Source of the DNA: Muribaculaceae bacterium
Lineage (GTDB): Bacteria > Bacteroidota > Bacteroidia > Bacteroidales > Muribaculaceae
DNA length: 64,000 bases
NCBI GenBank assembly: GCA_009775225.1
Contig: VSPE01000007.1
Location: 1 to 64,000, forward strand
Reading direction: 5' to 3'
The position numbers and the translations under genes were made by a program. Of this stretch, positions 42,771 to 51,703 are shown in pieces. The notes beneath the pieces are model-generated. The model was not told the DNA's origin. It searched no databases and saw nothing but the letters and a program-made list of their open reading frames with translations. The stretch's first letter is position 1; every line of letters starts with the position of its first letter.

Positions 42771-43006
42771 TCTTCGTTGTCGTAGTCGTTGAGGCTATCC
42801 CACACGGAGTTGCGGTCGCTGCAGTATTCTTCGCAGAACTCGGTAAAGGCCGAGCGTTCGGAGGCTCCTTGCTCGTGGCAATATTCTTTGTACTGCTTGC
42901 GTAGAGCAGGGTCATCTACGAGCAGTCGCCTGAATTCGGCTTCGGCCATGTCAATCCCCGGTGCTTCCTCGATTATAGATATGAATATTTCGGTGATGTC
43001 GCTCAT
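42767..43006 (-). CDS. Small acidic protein before aguA
   Basis: A 79-residue acidic, mostly helical protein (MSDITEIFIS, then FRRLLVDDPALRKQYKEYCHEQG and FCEEYCSDRNSVWDSLNDYD). It has no signal or membrane segment. It overlaps aguA by 4 nt, so translation is probably coupled. No family recognised; three cysteines occur, two of them close together (FCEEYC). Confidence 0.7.
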   Translation of the reverse strand: MSDITEIFISIIEEAPGIDMAEAEFRRLLVDDPALRKQYKEYCHEQGASERSAFTEFCEEYCSDRNSVWDSLNDYDNEE

Positions 43007-43038
43007 GGTTTTGATGAGGTAGTAGACTGTTTTGTCGT

Positions 43039-43046
43039 CAAATATA
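43039..43046 (-). promoter_or_regulatory. Putative -7 box of the aguA unit
   Basis: Minus strand TATATTTG matches TAnnTTTG, 32 nt before the ATG at 43006. The nearest upstream TTG is too close to be a proper -33. Confidence 0.4.
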
Positions 43047-43197
43047 GGTATAAATAAACAATTTGTAAGGATATCCCGAGTTAAAGAAGCTTAACACTTT
43101 TAAGCAGGTCCTTGTTCGTGGTGTGGCGGCCGCGAACAAATATTGTGGTAAAGCGTTGATATTTTATAGTCTAACTCTCCCAAACATGTCGATTTAT

Positions 43198-43812
43198 ATG
43201 AAAAAGATTTTCTCACTTATGCTTTTGGCTGCGGCCATGCTTACGGCCTGCAGTCCTTTCTCGCTGGTCAATAGCGAGACATATAACGATGCCGACCTGG
43301 CTTCCTACAAGACTTTCCGTATAGTTACTCCAGACCTCGGTCACCTGCCTCCGGGTATGGAAATGGTCACATACTACAATATCGCAGCCGCTATCCGCGA
43401 GCAGATGCTCGAGCGAGGCTATACCGAAGACCCCGCTTCGCCAATGCTCATAAATATCGGTCTTACCGTACACCGCGAGATTGAGACCGAGCCTGCGCTT
43501 CCTCCGGGATATGTGCCGTACGCAGGCCCGTACTACAACGGGTATTATCCCTACTTCATGTATCCGCGTAATTACTATTGGGCAAGCTATTATGCCAACG
43601 CTAAAGTTATTACCGGTATATATAAGGAGGGCGTCCTAACAATGGATATTATCAATATCAACGAAAAGCTGCCGCTCTATTCCGCTTCCGTTGCCACTAT
43701 TCTTGAAAACGGAAACAGCCAGTTTCGCAATCTGAAGGGTATAGCAGAGGCCGTACAGACTCTCTTCTCGAAGTTCCCCGTGCCATTGCTCCCGCAGTAC
43801 CGTACTAAATAG
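43198..43812 (+). CDS. DUF4136 lipoprotein
   Basis: A 204-residue protein starting at ATG 43198 (MKKIFSLMLL). A lipoprotein signal ends LTACSP (Cys about residue 18). The mature part has the DUF4136 layout: DLASYKTFRIVTPD near the N-terminus, IREQMLERGY, a Tyr/Pro/Gly-rich insert (about 95-135) and LTMDIININEKLPLYSAS. An alternative start at 43186 adds MSIY and is less likely. Function unknown; probably at the outer membrane. It lies 22 nt before the ClC gene. Confidence 0.85.
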   Translation: MKKIFSLMLLAAAMLTACSPFSLVNSETYNDADLASYKTFRIVTPDLGHLPPGMEMVTYYNIAAAIREQMLERGYTEDPASPMLINIGLTVHREIETEPALPPGYVPYAGPYYNGYYPYFMYPRNYYWASYYANAKVITGIYKEGVLTMDIININEKLPLYSASVATILENGNSQFRNLKGIAEAVQTLFSKFPVPLLPQYRTK

Positions 43813-43834
43813 GCGCTATGCCACACATTATGTT

Positions 43835-45181
43835 ATGCTTCGCAACAGTCCACATATCTTTTCCGGCAAGGCTCTCGCGCATGGCGCGGGTGCTTTGTCG
43901 CGCATGGCTGCTGTTATGCGTGAACGCATGTCGCCGGGCATTTTTGTGCTGATGCTGGCCGTGTTTATCGGTCTTGTTACGGGTACTATGGCAGTTGTGC
44001 TCAAGTGGCTTGTGAATTATATCGTGGCGAAGCTCACCGGTGGTCTGCATGGCGCCTCCTGGCTTTATCTCCTCTTGCCCGGTGCGGGTATATTTCTGTC
44101 GGTGCTTTTTCAGCGCTATGTGGTAAGGCACCGCATTGAGCACGGCACCGAGGAAATCAAGGCCGACATAGCCGATAAAAACTATTGGCTGCGGCCCTAC
44201 TTCCTTTATGCGCCCATGCTTGCAAGTGCCCTCACACTCGGCTTCGGAGGCTCGGCAGGCTCCGAAGGCCCTATTGCCGGAACAGGCGCTGCAGTGGGCA
44301 GCAATGTAGGACGCATCTTCAGGCTACCGCCAGAAATGGCCATGATGATGGTGGCGCTCGGCGCAGGCGCCGGTATCGCAGGCATATTCAAATCGCCTGT
44401 TGGTGGTGTGCTTTTCACAATCGAAATACTCAGGGTGCAGCTCAGCACCATGCTTGTGGTAGGCTTGTTTGCATCGTGTATCGTTGCGGCTATGACGGCC
44501 TATCTGTGGTCGGGATGCACGCCCGATGTAGCCTTTATCCCGACGGAAAGCTTTGAGCCGTCTATCATCCCGGCCATACTCCTGTTGGGCGTGTTCTGCG
44601 GGCTATATGGCACTTACTACCGCTACACGGTGCAGCGCACGCGCCGTATGCTCGAAGCGATGCGCAACCACTGGTGGCGCAATCTTACAGCCGCTATAGG
44701 GCTGGGGGTGATTGTATTTCTTTTCCCAGTACTATACGGCGAGGGCTATGGCATAATAGGCTCTGTAATAAATGAACGTGCCCCCGACCTTTTGCGGAAC
44801 AGCCTCTTCTCTTCCGCGCAGGCCCATGTATGGATGATGCCTGTATTTCTTGCCGGTGTGCTGCTACTGAAAGGCATTGCCGCCACACTTACAAACAGCG
44901 GTGGTGGCGTGGCCGGCGATTTCGCGCCAACGCTGTTTGCCGGCTGTATTGCCGGGTTCTTTTTCGCTACGCTCGCCAATCATTTCAGTGCCGGTCTCGA
45001 CCAGCAGGTGTTCGCTCTGGCAGGCATGGCCGGGACTATGTCGGCTATCATGCGGGCGCCGCTTATGGCGGTGTTCATCACGGCCGAAATGACATGGAAC
45101 TACGAGTTTTTTCTGCCGTTGGCACTGGCGTCTGGTGTCGCCTATCTTATATCACGTCTAATCATTAAACCGTCGGAATAA
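43835..45181 (+). CDS. ClC family chloride channel/antiporter
   Basis: A 448-residue polytopic protein. The ion-pathway motifs GGSAGSEGPIAG (with the gating Glu) and GAGAGIAGIFKSPVGGVLF are present, and the later GGGVAGDFAPTLFAG segment matches the third selectivity motif. No C-terminal CBS domains are attached. Bacterial members are usually Cl-/H+ exchangers, and the gating Glu suggests that here. The next gene starts 3 nt after its stop. Confidence 0.95.
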   Translation: MLRNSPHIFSGKALAHGAGALSRMAAVMRERMSPGIFVLMLAVFIGLVTGTMAVVLKWLVNYIVAKLTGGLHGASWLYLLLPGAGIFLSVLFQRYVVRHRIEHGTEEIKADIADKNYWLRPYFLYAPMLASALTLGFGGSAGSEGPIAGTGAAVGSNVGRIFRLPPEMAMMMVALGAGAGIAGIFKSPVGGVLFTIEILRVQLSTMLVVGLFASCIVAAMTAYLWSGCTPDVAFIPTESFEPSIIPAILLLGVFCGLYGTYYRYTVQRTRRMLEAMRNHWWRNLTAAIGLGVIVFLFPVLYGEGYGIIGSVINERAPDLLRNSLFSSAQAHVWMMPVFLAGVLLLKGIAATLTNSGGGVAGDFAPTLFAGCIAGFFFATLANHFSAGLDQQVFALAGMAGTMSAIMRAPLMAVFITAEMTWNYEFFLPLALASGVAYLISRLIIKPSE

Positions 45182-45184
45182 CCT

Positions 45185-46276
45185 ATGGAAGCCAATCTTA
45201 AAAAGCGGTATTGGACTGTCGACCGCATCATGCAGCTTATCATCGGCGTGGTGCTGGCCACGGGCGTGGTGCTGCTGTTGCGCTATCTCAGCGGTGTACT
45301 GCTGCCATTTGTTGTTGCCTGTTTCATATCATACCTGCTCCAGCCCGTAGTCGACTTCAACCGTCGGCTCACCCATGCAAGAGGGCGAGCCCTGCCCTCG
45401 GTGCTGACACTGGTGGATGCTTCCGTGGTAGTGGCGTTGGTAATCTATATCTTTCTGCCGTCAATAGTGCGCGACCTCGATATGCTCGGAGGCATATTGC
45501 GCAGCGTGAGCGAAGGAAGCAAGCCAATGCCGCGCTTTGTGCTGGTGGCGGTGGATTTCATCGAACGTTATTTCGACCCCGACAATCTGGTGTCGCTGCT
45601 CGACGGCTCCCAGATTACAGATTTGCTGAGCAAAGGCTCATCCTTGCTTGAAGAGTCCCTTGATATAGTCACCGGTCTTGTATCCGTGCTCCTTACGCTC
45701 ATCTATATAGTGTTTATCCTCATCGACTATCCGCAAATCTGCCACGGCCTCAAGCTTATATTCCCTGCAAAATACCGCAGCCGCGCAATGGCCGTGGTGC
45801 ACGACGTGGAGCACAGCATGAACAGCTACTTCCGAGGGCAGGGGCTTGTGGCCCTATGCGCTATGGTGTTTTACTGCATAGGCTTCAGCTTTGTGGGTCT
45901 GCCGCTTGCCGTTCCTATGGGTCTGCTGGTGGGCATACTCTACATGATACCGTATTTTCAGTATATAACACTGGTGCCCGTGGCCGTAATATGTTTCATC
46001 TACACTCTTGGCGGCACCGAGGCATTCATGCCTCTTATGGGTAAATGTATTTTGGTGTATGCGCTCAGCCAGTCGGTGTGCGACTATGTGATAACGCCTC
46101 ACGTAATGAAACGCGAGATGGGCCTCAATCCCGCCGTCATACTGCTTTCGCTGTCGGTGTGGGGTACCCTGCTCGGCATCATAGGCATGATTATAGCATT
46201 GCCGGCCACGGCCCTCATCATGGCATATTATAAGAAATATATCAGCAATCCGCCGTCGTCGGGAGCGAAACGATAA
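45185..46276 (+). CDS. AI-2E family (PerM-type) transporter, second copy
   Basis: A 363-residue polytopic membrane protein. It shares with the protein at 21251-22381 the start pattern (DRIMQLIIGVVL, LPFVVACFISYLLQPVVDFNRRL) and the C-terminal GLNPAVILLSLSVWGTLLG block followed by IALPATALIMAYY. The two copies are paralogues but diverge in the loops. Substrate unknown. It begins 3 nt after the ClC stop, so the pair is co-transcribed and may act together in ion or small-molecule exchange. Confidence 0.9.
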   Translation: MEANLKKRYWTVDRIMQLIIGVVLATGVVLLLRYLSGVLLPFVVACFISYLLQPVVDFNRRLTHARGRALPSVLTLVDASVVVALVIYIFLPSIVRDLDMLGGILRSVSEGSKPMPRFVLVAVDFIERYFDPDNLVSLLDGSQITDLLSKGSSLLEESLDIVTGLVSVLLTLIYIVFILIDYPQICHGLKLIFPAKYRSRAMAVVHDVEHSMNSYFRGQGLVALCAMVFYCIGFSFVGLPLAVPMGLLVGILYMIPYFQYITLVPVAVICFIYTLGGTEAFMPLMGKCILVYALSQSVCDYVITPHVMKREMGLNPAVILLSLSVWGTLLGIIGMIIALPATALIMAYYKKYISNPPSSGAKR

Positions 46277-46280
46277 AAAA

Positions 46281-46331
46281 GCACTTCCCTTCCCTTGGCG
46301 CATCGGCATCATAGGAAGGGAAGCGGAAGTG
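46281..46331 (-). terminator. Terminator of tpx
   Basis: A 15-bp hairpin with a single bulged base (46282-46296 with 46316-46331) is preceded on the plus strand by six A residues (46275-46280), so minus-strand RNA ends in U6. It lies 19 nt past the tpx stop and 5 nt past the convergent AI-2E stop. Its right arm contains the 13-mer GGAAGCGGAAGTG. Confidence 0.85.
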
Positions 46332-46350
46332 GCGGGTCTGAATACGGATA

Positions 46351-46851
46351 TTATCGCAGCACCGAAATGGCTCCTTCGTAGTCGGGCTCGTTGGTTATTT
46401 CCTCCACAAGGTCAGAGAATATTACTTTGTGGTTCTCGTCCATTACTATTACGGCACGGGCAAGAAGTCCTGCGAGAGGGCCGTCTATGAGTTGCAGTCC
46501 GTACTGCTGTGCGAACTCGGGTGAGCGGAACGCCGATGCCGCCGTCACGTTCTCTATGCCTTCCGCGGTGCAGAAGCGGCTCATGGCGAAGGGCAAATCC
46601 ATCGACACGCAGATTACCGCCGTATTGTCGAGATTCGACGCCTCTACGTTGAAGCGGCGTACCGATGCCGCGCACACGGGTGTGTCGAGGCTCGGGAACA
46701 CGTTCAGTACAATACGCTTGCCGTCATAGTCCTTGCAGCTTATGTCGGCGAGGTCTTTGCTTACGAGTTTGAAGCACGGAGCGGTGCTGCCTGCAGCGGG
46801 TATGTTGCCGTAGGTATGGCACGGTGTGCCTTTGAAGAATACAGTTTCCAT
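46351..46851 (-). CDS. tpx: Thiol peroxidase
   Basis: A 166-residue atypical 2-Cys peroxiredoxin that reduces peroxides with thioredoxin. The peroxidatic cysteine is C60 in PSLDTPVCAASVR and the resolving cysteine is C94 in MSRFCTAEG. Length is normal and no signal peptide is present, so it acts in the cytoplasm. It is followed by a strong terminator; the upstream gene also encodes a thioredoxin-like fold but is secreted. Confidence 0.96.
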   Translation of the reverse strand: METVFFKGTPCHTYGNIPAAGSTAPCFKLVSKDLADISCKDYDGKRIVLNVFPSLDTPVCAASVRRFNVEASNLDNTAVICVSMDLPFAMSRFCTAEGIENVTAASAFRSPEFAQQYGLQLIDGPLAGLLARAVIVMDENHKVIFSDLVEEITNEPDYEGAISVLR

Positions 46852-46896
46852 ATAGTGTAGTTTGTTGAATTAAAATCGGCAGTCGGTGCCTGAAGC

Positions 46897-48084
46897 TTAA
46901 AGACTCTTCAGCAGACTTGCTTTCTGTATAACAAGCGGCAGGAGGTCTTGGTTGTAGCCGTTGATAAAATCGGACACTTTACCGTCGGCGTTCACAAACA
47001 CTATCGCCGGAGTCGACGTGCCCACTCCGCAGTCGCGGGCGGCTCCGGTGGCGTGCATCAGCAGATGTTCGCCGAGCATAGGCCGCTCTATCACTGCCTC
47101 CACATCGTCGGCGCGGTGGTCAAGGAAGGCCCATATCACATCGACCTGCATCGGAAGCATGGCTATGGCCTCGCGCACGGCCCTTACCACATCGGCGGTG
47201 CTTCCCACCGAACTTTCAAGGAAGACCAGCACGGTAGGAGCCGCGAAGCCGTCGCCGCGCACGTGCATGTAGCGTTCGCCCGTAGTGGTGGGTGCCGCTA
47301 TCTCGGGAAGCATGCGGCCGGGAAGCGATTCAAGTGTGAATGAGCTCTCGCGATATTTCTCGAAGGCCTCGCTCTCGGTGGCTGTAAGGGTGGCCATGTC
47401 AATCGTGCACCCCGAAGGCTTTGCCGGCTGCAAGCTGTATGTTACGGCTATGCTCTGTTCGCCTATCTGACCGGGGTTGTTCTCCAGTTCTATGCGGCGT
47501 GGCAGTAGCGTTGCGGCATCGAGAGTGTAGGTGTACTCGGCGCCGTCGTAGCCACCGAAGCGCCGTACGCCGTCAATCACCACGGCATCGTTGACAGTCT
47601 TCACCGTATATATATAGGAAGTGTCGGCCGCCATTTCGCGGAAACGCGCGGCCATAAACTGCGGGAGCAACTCGCAGAACTGGGCCTGGCACTGCACTCC
47701 GCGCCATGTGTCGCCCCCGGGGGCGAACGACTGTGCGCTCCACTCCGAGTGGTATTCTTGCAGACGCTTGTCGCGGAAGCGGAAGTGTGTGCCGTCGAAG
47801 TATGCCGAAAAGCCCGATGTGGTATCGGCTGCTGCCGGAAGACTCCACCGTATTATGTAGTGGCACGGAGCGAGTGTATCGGCCGAGGCAGCCGAGCTTT
47901 CGAGCGACACGGTATATGTTACAGGCTGCGACAGCGACGCCAGCAGCACTTCGTAGGTGCAGTCGGCTTTATAGCAGTCGATAGCCGACATGCGTCCTGC
48001 TATCTCTGTGAGGTCGGCTGACGCGGCGGTTGTTGCCTCTGAAGTGGCTAATAGTGTGGCAACGATGAATACAAAAGACTTCAT
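46897..48084 (-). CDS. Secreted two-domain protein with degenerate thioredoxin-like C-terminus
   Basis: A 395-residue exported protein (signal peptide 1-22). The N-terminal half (about 25-240) resembles lipoprotein-carrier or other beta-rich folds (FSAYFDGTHFRFRD, TYTLDAATLLPRRIELE). The C-terminal 130 residues look like a TlpA-type thioredoxin fold (APTVLVFLESSVGSTADVV, STPAIVFVNADGKVSDF), but the CxxC is replaced by SSVG. Similar LolA-plus-thioredoxin layouts occur in Bacteroidota, but the function is unknown. It ends 46 nt before the tpx start. Confidence 0.7.
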   Translation of the reverse strand: MKSFVFIVATLLATSEATTAASADLTEIAGRMSAIDCYKADCTYEVLLASLSQPVTYTVSLESSAASADTLAPCHYIIRWSLPAAADTTSGFSAYFDGTHFRFRDKRLQEYHSEWSAQSFAPGGDTWRGVQCQAQFCELLPQFMAARFREMAADTSYIYTVKTVNDAVVIDGVRRFGGYDGAEYTYTLDAATLLPRRIELENNPGQIGEQSIAVTYSLQPAKPSGCTIDMATLTATESEAFEKYRESSFTLESLPGRMLPEIAAPTTTGERYMHVRGDGFAAPTVLVFLESSVGSTADVVRAVREAIAMLPMQVDVIWAFLDHRADDVEAVIERPMLGEHLLMHATGAARDCGVGTSTPAIVFVNADGKVSDFINGYNQDLLPLVIQKASLLKSL

Positions 48085-48145
48085 AGCATAATGTGATGTT
48101 TGTATTTACAACAACCCTGGCGATGCTATGGTTCGGCTTTATATC

Positions 48146-49624
48146 TCAGTTTTTTGTGCGAGGCTCCTTGTATTTCACAAGCGAAAAGCGGAATGTGAGG
48201 CCGCCGAGCTTGCCGTTGAACACCTCGATTTTTCCGCCATGAGCAAGAACTGTGTTCTGCACTATTGGCAGGCCGAGGCCGGTGCCGCCAGACTTGTTGC
48301 GGCGCCGCCCCGAGTCTACGCGATAGAAGCGCTCGAAGAGGTGGGGAAGATGCTCTTCGCCTACGCCTACGCCGTTGTCGCGGAACTCGAAGTAATAGAA
48401 GTTGTTGTCTTCGTCGGTGCATACAAGCTCGCACATCGTGCCCTTGGAGTAGGCGGCGGCATTTTTGCACAGGTTCAGTATCATGCCCGAGAGTAGGTTG
48501 TAGTTGCCGGTCACGAGGCAGTCGAGCGGAATGTCGAAGTTGAATGTCATATCACCCATCGAGCCGGACTCTTCCACATCGCTGGCGATAGTATATGCGA
48601 TGTCGTGGAAGTTCAGCTCCTCGGTAGTGATTTTCTCGCCGCCTTCTTCGAGGCGTGTTATTGCCGATACGTCGGCAATAAGGTTCACCAGGCGTTCTAC
48701 ATGCTCGCGTGCCTTGCACAGGAAGCGGGTGCGTGAGTCATCGTCCATGTCGGGGTTTTCGAGCACCGTGTCAAGGTATCCCTTTATCACGCCGATAGGA
48801 GTGCGCAGCTCGTGGTTTATGTTGTTGGTGAGCTGGCGCTTGGAGCGCGCTTTCTCTTCTATGGCGTGCATGGCCACGGCGTGCTCGCGCTTCTGTCGCT
48901 GAAGAGCCTGAAGCCGCTCGTTGTACATATGTATAATCTGGCGAGTGATGTCGCCCAGCTCATCGTGTGGGTAGTTCATCGGCGGGATGAACTCGGGGTC
49001 GTTGGCTGCACGTTCGGCCACGCTGCGGAGAATACTGATGTTGCGCCCGAAGTAGCGTGTGGTAAAGAAAGTGAGCACCGTCATGGCTATGGCCACGGCG
49101 AACATCACGAAGAAGATGCTGTAAGAGGGTACGGCGGCGCTGAGTATGTCGTTGTCGAAGGGAAGAGCTGTATATACCACCACGCGCTCGTCGTCGCTGC
49201 TTGTACGTGAAAAGTAGAAATACTGGCGTCCGTCGTTGCTTCGTTTGATTGCCTCATCGGTGTTGGGTGCGGTTACCGACGAACGGGCGTTCTCACGCTC
49301 CCCTTCGGTAAGTGAGATTGGCTCTCCCCATGTACGGCTAAGTTCCCCGTCTTGATAGAGCGAAAGTCGAAGCAGGTCGTATAGAGGGTTGTCGCGATAG
49401 TACTGGCACACGAAGTCGGCAAAGGCCGTTACGTCGATGTCGCGGTCGTGTGCGGCTATAATGCGGGCGTTGATGAGCGAAAGCTGTTCGCTTATCTGTG
49501 CGCGACGGTATTCGCGCTCGTTATAGAACTGCCAGTAGGTCATACCGAAAATCGTGACCCAGAGTGTCACGACAAGCGGTATGAACAGTTGCCATTGATA
49601 ACTAATCCTTTTCTTTAAAGCCAT
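48146..49624 (-). CDS. Membrane sensor histidine kinase
   Basis: A 492-residue kinase with two membrane helices (about 10-30 and 170-190) enclosing a periplasmic sensor domain, a HAMP segment (about 190-245), a DHp domain with H-box NHELRTPIGVIKGYLDTV (phospho-His near 270), and a HATPase domain with CKNAAAYSKG (N box), FRDNGVGVGEEH (G1) and GGTGLGLPIV (G2). All catalytic boxes are intact. It overlaps the response-regulator gene by 23 nt, so the two are translationally linked. Signal unknown. Confidence 0.96.
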   Translation of the reverse strand: MALKKRISYQWQLFIPLVVTLWVTIFGMTYWQFYNEREYRRAQISEQLSLINARIIAAHDRDIDVTAFADFVCQYYRDNPLYDLLRLSLYQDGELSRTWGEPISLTEGERENARSSVTAPNTDEAIKRSNDGRQYFYFSRTSSDDERVVVYTALPFDNDILSAAVPSYSIFFVMFAVAIAMTVLTFFTTRYFGRNISILRSVAERAANDPEFIPPMNYPHDELGDITRQIIHMYNERLQALQRQKREHAVAMHAIEEKARSKRQLTNNINHELRTPIGVIKGYLDTVLENPDMDDDSRTRFLCKAREHVERLVNLIADVSAITRLEEGGEKITTEELNFHDIAYTIASDVEESGSMGDMTFNFDIPLDCLVTGNYNLLSGMILNLCKNAAAYSKGTMCELVCTDEDNNFYYFEFRDNGVGVGEEHLPHLFERFYRVDSGRRRNKSGGTGLGLPIVQNTVLAHGGKIEVFNGKLGGLTFRFSLVKYKEPRTKN

Positions 49625-50324
49625 ATCCGAAGCCTTGGCGGGTGACTATATATTTGTCGTAGTCGCCGAGTTTCTTGCGCATGCGGGTGATGTTTGTGTC
49701 GATTGTACGCTCTGTCACTACCACATCATCGCCCCATACGTTCTTTATGATTTCTTCACGTGAGTAGATGCGGTTGCGGTGGGTGAGGAAGAACAGGAGA
49801 ATGTCGAACTCCGTGCGGGTAAGTGTCACCAGTTCGTTGTTGAGGTAGCACTCCTTGTCGTTGCGGTCGATGCGTAGCCCTTTGAAGGTCACATCGGTCT
49901 CGTAGATAGAGTGCAGAAGCTCTATCTCGGCAGCCGAACGCTTCTCGGCAGCTTTGGCGCGGCGCAGCACGGCACGTACGCGGGCAAGCACTTCCCCTAT
50001 GTTGAAGGGCTTGGTCACATAGTCGTCCGCTCCGATATTCAGGCCTTTTACAACGCAGTCTTCATCCGAAAGCGCCGAGCAGAAAAGTATAGGAGTCTGC
50101 TCGGTAGCCGTCACGTTGCGTACGCGGTTGGCGAAGTCGAAGCCGCTGAGCTGCCCCATCATTATATCGACCATAAAAAGGGAATATGTCTCGAGATTAT
50201 CCATATCGAGCGCTTCTTCGGCGCTGTAGGCACAATCAACCTCATAGCCCTCTTTTTCAAGGTTGAATTTAAGTATGTCGCAGAGTGCTTCTTCGTCGTC
50301 TATTACTAAGATTTTGGTTCTCAT
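49602..50324 (-). CDS. OmpR/PhoB-family response regulator
   Basis: A 240-residue regulator. The receiver domain has the acidic pocket DDEE (9-12), phospho-acceptor D53 in FMVDIMMG, and the conserved Lys in VTKPFN near 105. The DNA-binding winged helix spans about 145-240 (LTRTEFDILLFF, then TIDTNITRMRKKL and GFGYGF). It is transcribed before its kinase. Upstream lies a TTAACA tandem repeat of the kind bound by PhoB/PhoP-type regulators, which suggests autoregulation. Confidence 0.96.
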   Translation of the reverse strand: MRTKILVIDDEEALCDILKFNLEKEGYEVDCAYSAEEALDMDNLETYSLFMVDIMMGQLSGFDFANRVRNVTATEQTPILFCSALSDEDCVVKGLNIGADDYVTKPFNIGEVLARVRAVLRRAKAAEKRSAAEIELLHSIYETDVTFKGLRIDRNDKECYLNNELVTLTRTEFDILLFFLTHRNRIYSREEIIKNVWGDDVVVTERTIDTNITRMRKKLGDYDKYIVTRQGFGYGFKEKD

Positions 50325-50401
50325 TAGATATGGTAGAGGAGGGGATATGTGCTGTTGCTGTCTGTTTTATGGGATAAAATTAGTATTTTTTTGCGAAATA
50401 A

Positions 50402-50421
50402 ACATGTTAATACATGTTAAT
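50402..50421 (-). promoter_or_regulatory. Tandem TTAACA repeat upstream of the response regulator
   Basis: The 10-base unit ACATGTTAAT occurs twice head to tail (50402-50411, 50412-50421). On the coding strand of the regulator this gives TTAACA, 4 nt, TTAACA, the pattern known for Bacillus PhoP boxes. It lies about 80 nt upstream of the ATG. The remaining gap to apbE is AT-rich without a gene. Confidence 0.5.
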
Positions 50422-50558
50422 TAACGCGATTGTAAAAAACCATTTGCCAAACAGCGATGTTTCAATAATGAAAATACTGATTTTGCACTGTGTTTTTTCA
50501 TGGTATTAGATTTAAGGTTAAAGATTGTCGGGTGTCGTGAGACAGCCGATTTTTCTTT

Positions 50559-51560
50559 TTATATATCTGCCAAATATGAGTTGAACCCGGCGCTCGTGAG
50601 CACTGCAGCCGTATCTGCCTGAGCTATCACGGCAAGCATTTCGGCGCCGGGCCACGCTTCGATAATCCGCATGGCGTGCCCTGCATTGCCCGAGGCCATG
50701 CAGGCTGTGGCGAGAGCGTCGGCAGCGGCACATTCATCGGCTATGACCGTCACGGCTGCCAGCTCGCTTTCCACAGGATAGCCGCTTACTGCCGAGAGGG
50801 TGTGGCCGTAGATGCTTCCGTCGGTAAGCTTGCGGAAATTGCGGTAGTTGCCCGAGCTGGCCATAGCTTTTCCTTCGGGCCCAAAACTCACTATTGCAAG
50901 ACGCGAGTGGGCGGTGTCGGGCCGGGGCATGTCAATCTGTATATGCCAGTCGCGCCCGCGCGGATTGCGTCCGAGTGTGCGCACCTCCCCGCCGATTTCC
51001 ACCATGTAATTGTCCGCTCCGCGGCTTTCAAGATGCCGGCACACAAGGTCTATGCCGTAGCCTTTTGCCACCGACGAAAAGTCGAATAACGTGGCCGGGG
51101 CTTTTTTTATAATGCGGCACCCCTCTATCCGGCACTCCGATATGCCTACCGCCGATAGCGCTTCCGAGATGTCGGTGGAAGAGGGAAGTGTGTCGGCTGC
51201 GCCGCGTCCGAAGCCCCACAATTCTGTGAGTGGCCCGACTGTAGGGTCGTACACGCCTCCCGACAGGCGGCTCACGCGCGAAGCTATATCAAATACTTCT
51301 GCAAATGCCACGCTGATGCTGTCGCTTTCGCCGGAGTTGATTGCAGAGACCAGCGACGCGGGGTTGAACATCGATAGCTCGGCATCTATATATCGCATTA
51401 TCGAATCAAGTTCATTGTCGATGTTTTGGCCGTTTTGATATACTATATGGTAGGTGGTGCCCCAAATTTCGCCATTATGTGTAAAATAATTGCCGCTACA
51501 ACTTGCAGATGTCAAAAATAATAGCGAAATTAGCACCGTTAATAAAAATCCTTTCATCAT
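50559..51560 (-). CDS. apbE: FAD:protein FMN transferase (ApbE)
   Basis: A 333-residue lipoprotein (signal ending TSASCSG, Cys about 22) that attaches FMN to threonines of Na+-NQR/RNF-type proteins. Conserved parts include GTTYHIVYQ, MFNPASLVSAIN, YDPTVGPLTELWGFG, FDFSSVAKGYGID and the C-terminal VIADECAAADALATACM. Start is ATG 51560 (or 51557); an upstream TTG is unlikely. The Na+-NQR and RNF operons are not in the window. Confidence 0.94.
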   Translation of the reverse strand: MMKGFLLTVLISLLFLTSASCSGNYFTHNGEIWGTTYHIVYQNGQNIDNELDSIMRYIDAELSMFNPASLVSAINSGESDSISVAFAEVFDIASRVSRLSGGVYDPTVGPLTELWGFGRGAADTLPSSTDISEALSAVGISECRIEGCRIIKKAPATLFDFSSVAKGYGIDLVCRHLESRGADNYMVEIGGEVRTLGRNPRGRDWHIQIDMPRPDTAHSRLAIVSFGPEGKAMASSGNYRNFRKLTDGSIYGHTLSAVSGYPVESELAAVTVIADECAAADALATACMASGNAGHAMRIIEAWPGAEMLAVIAQADTAAVLTSAGFNSYLADI

Positions 51561-51579
51561 CAAATAAGTTTCGATAAGA

Positions 51580-51587
51580 CAAAATTA
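51580..51587 (-). promoter_or_regulatory. Putative -7 box of apbE
   Basis: Minus strand TAATTTTG, 19 nt before the ATG at 51560. No convincing -33 element. Confidence 0.4.
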
Positions 51588-51703
51588 CAAAAAAAGAGTT
51601 CATCACAGAACATTACGGATATCTTAATCGTTTTTAATCCTAAAATATCTATTTTAATTTTAACCCTTCGGGCATCTTGCCCGGCTAAAACACAGAAACC
51701 TCT

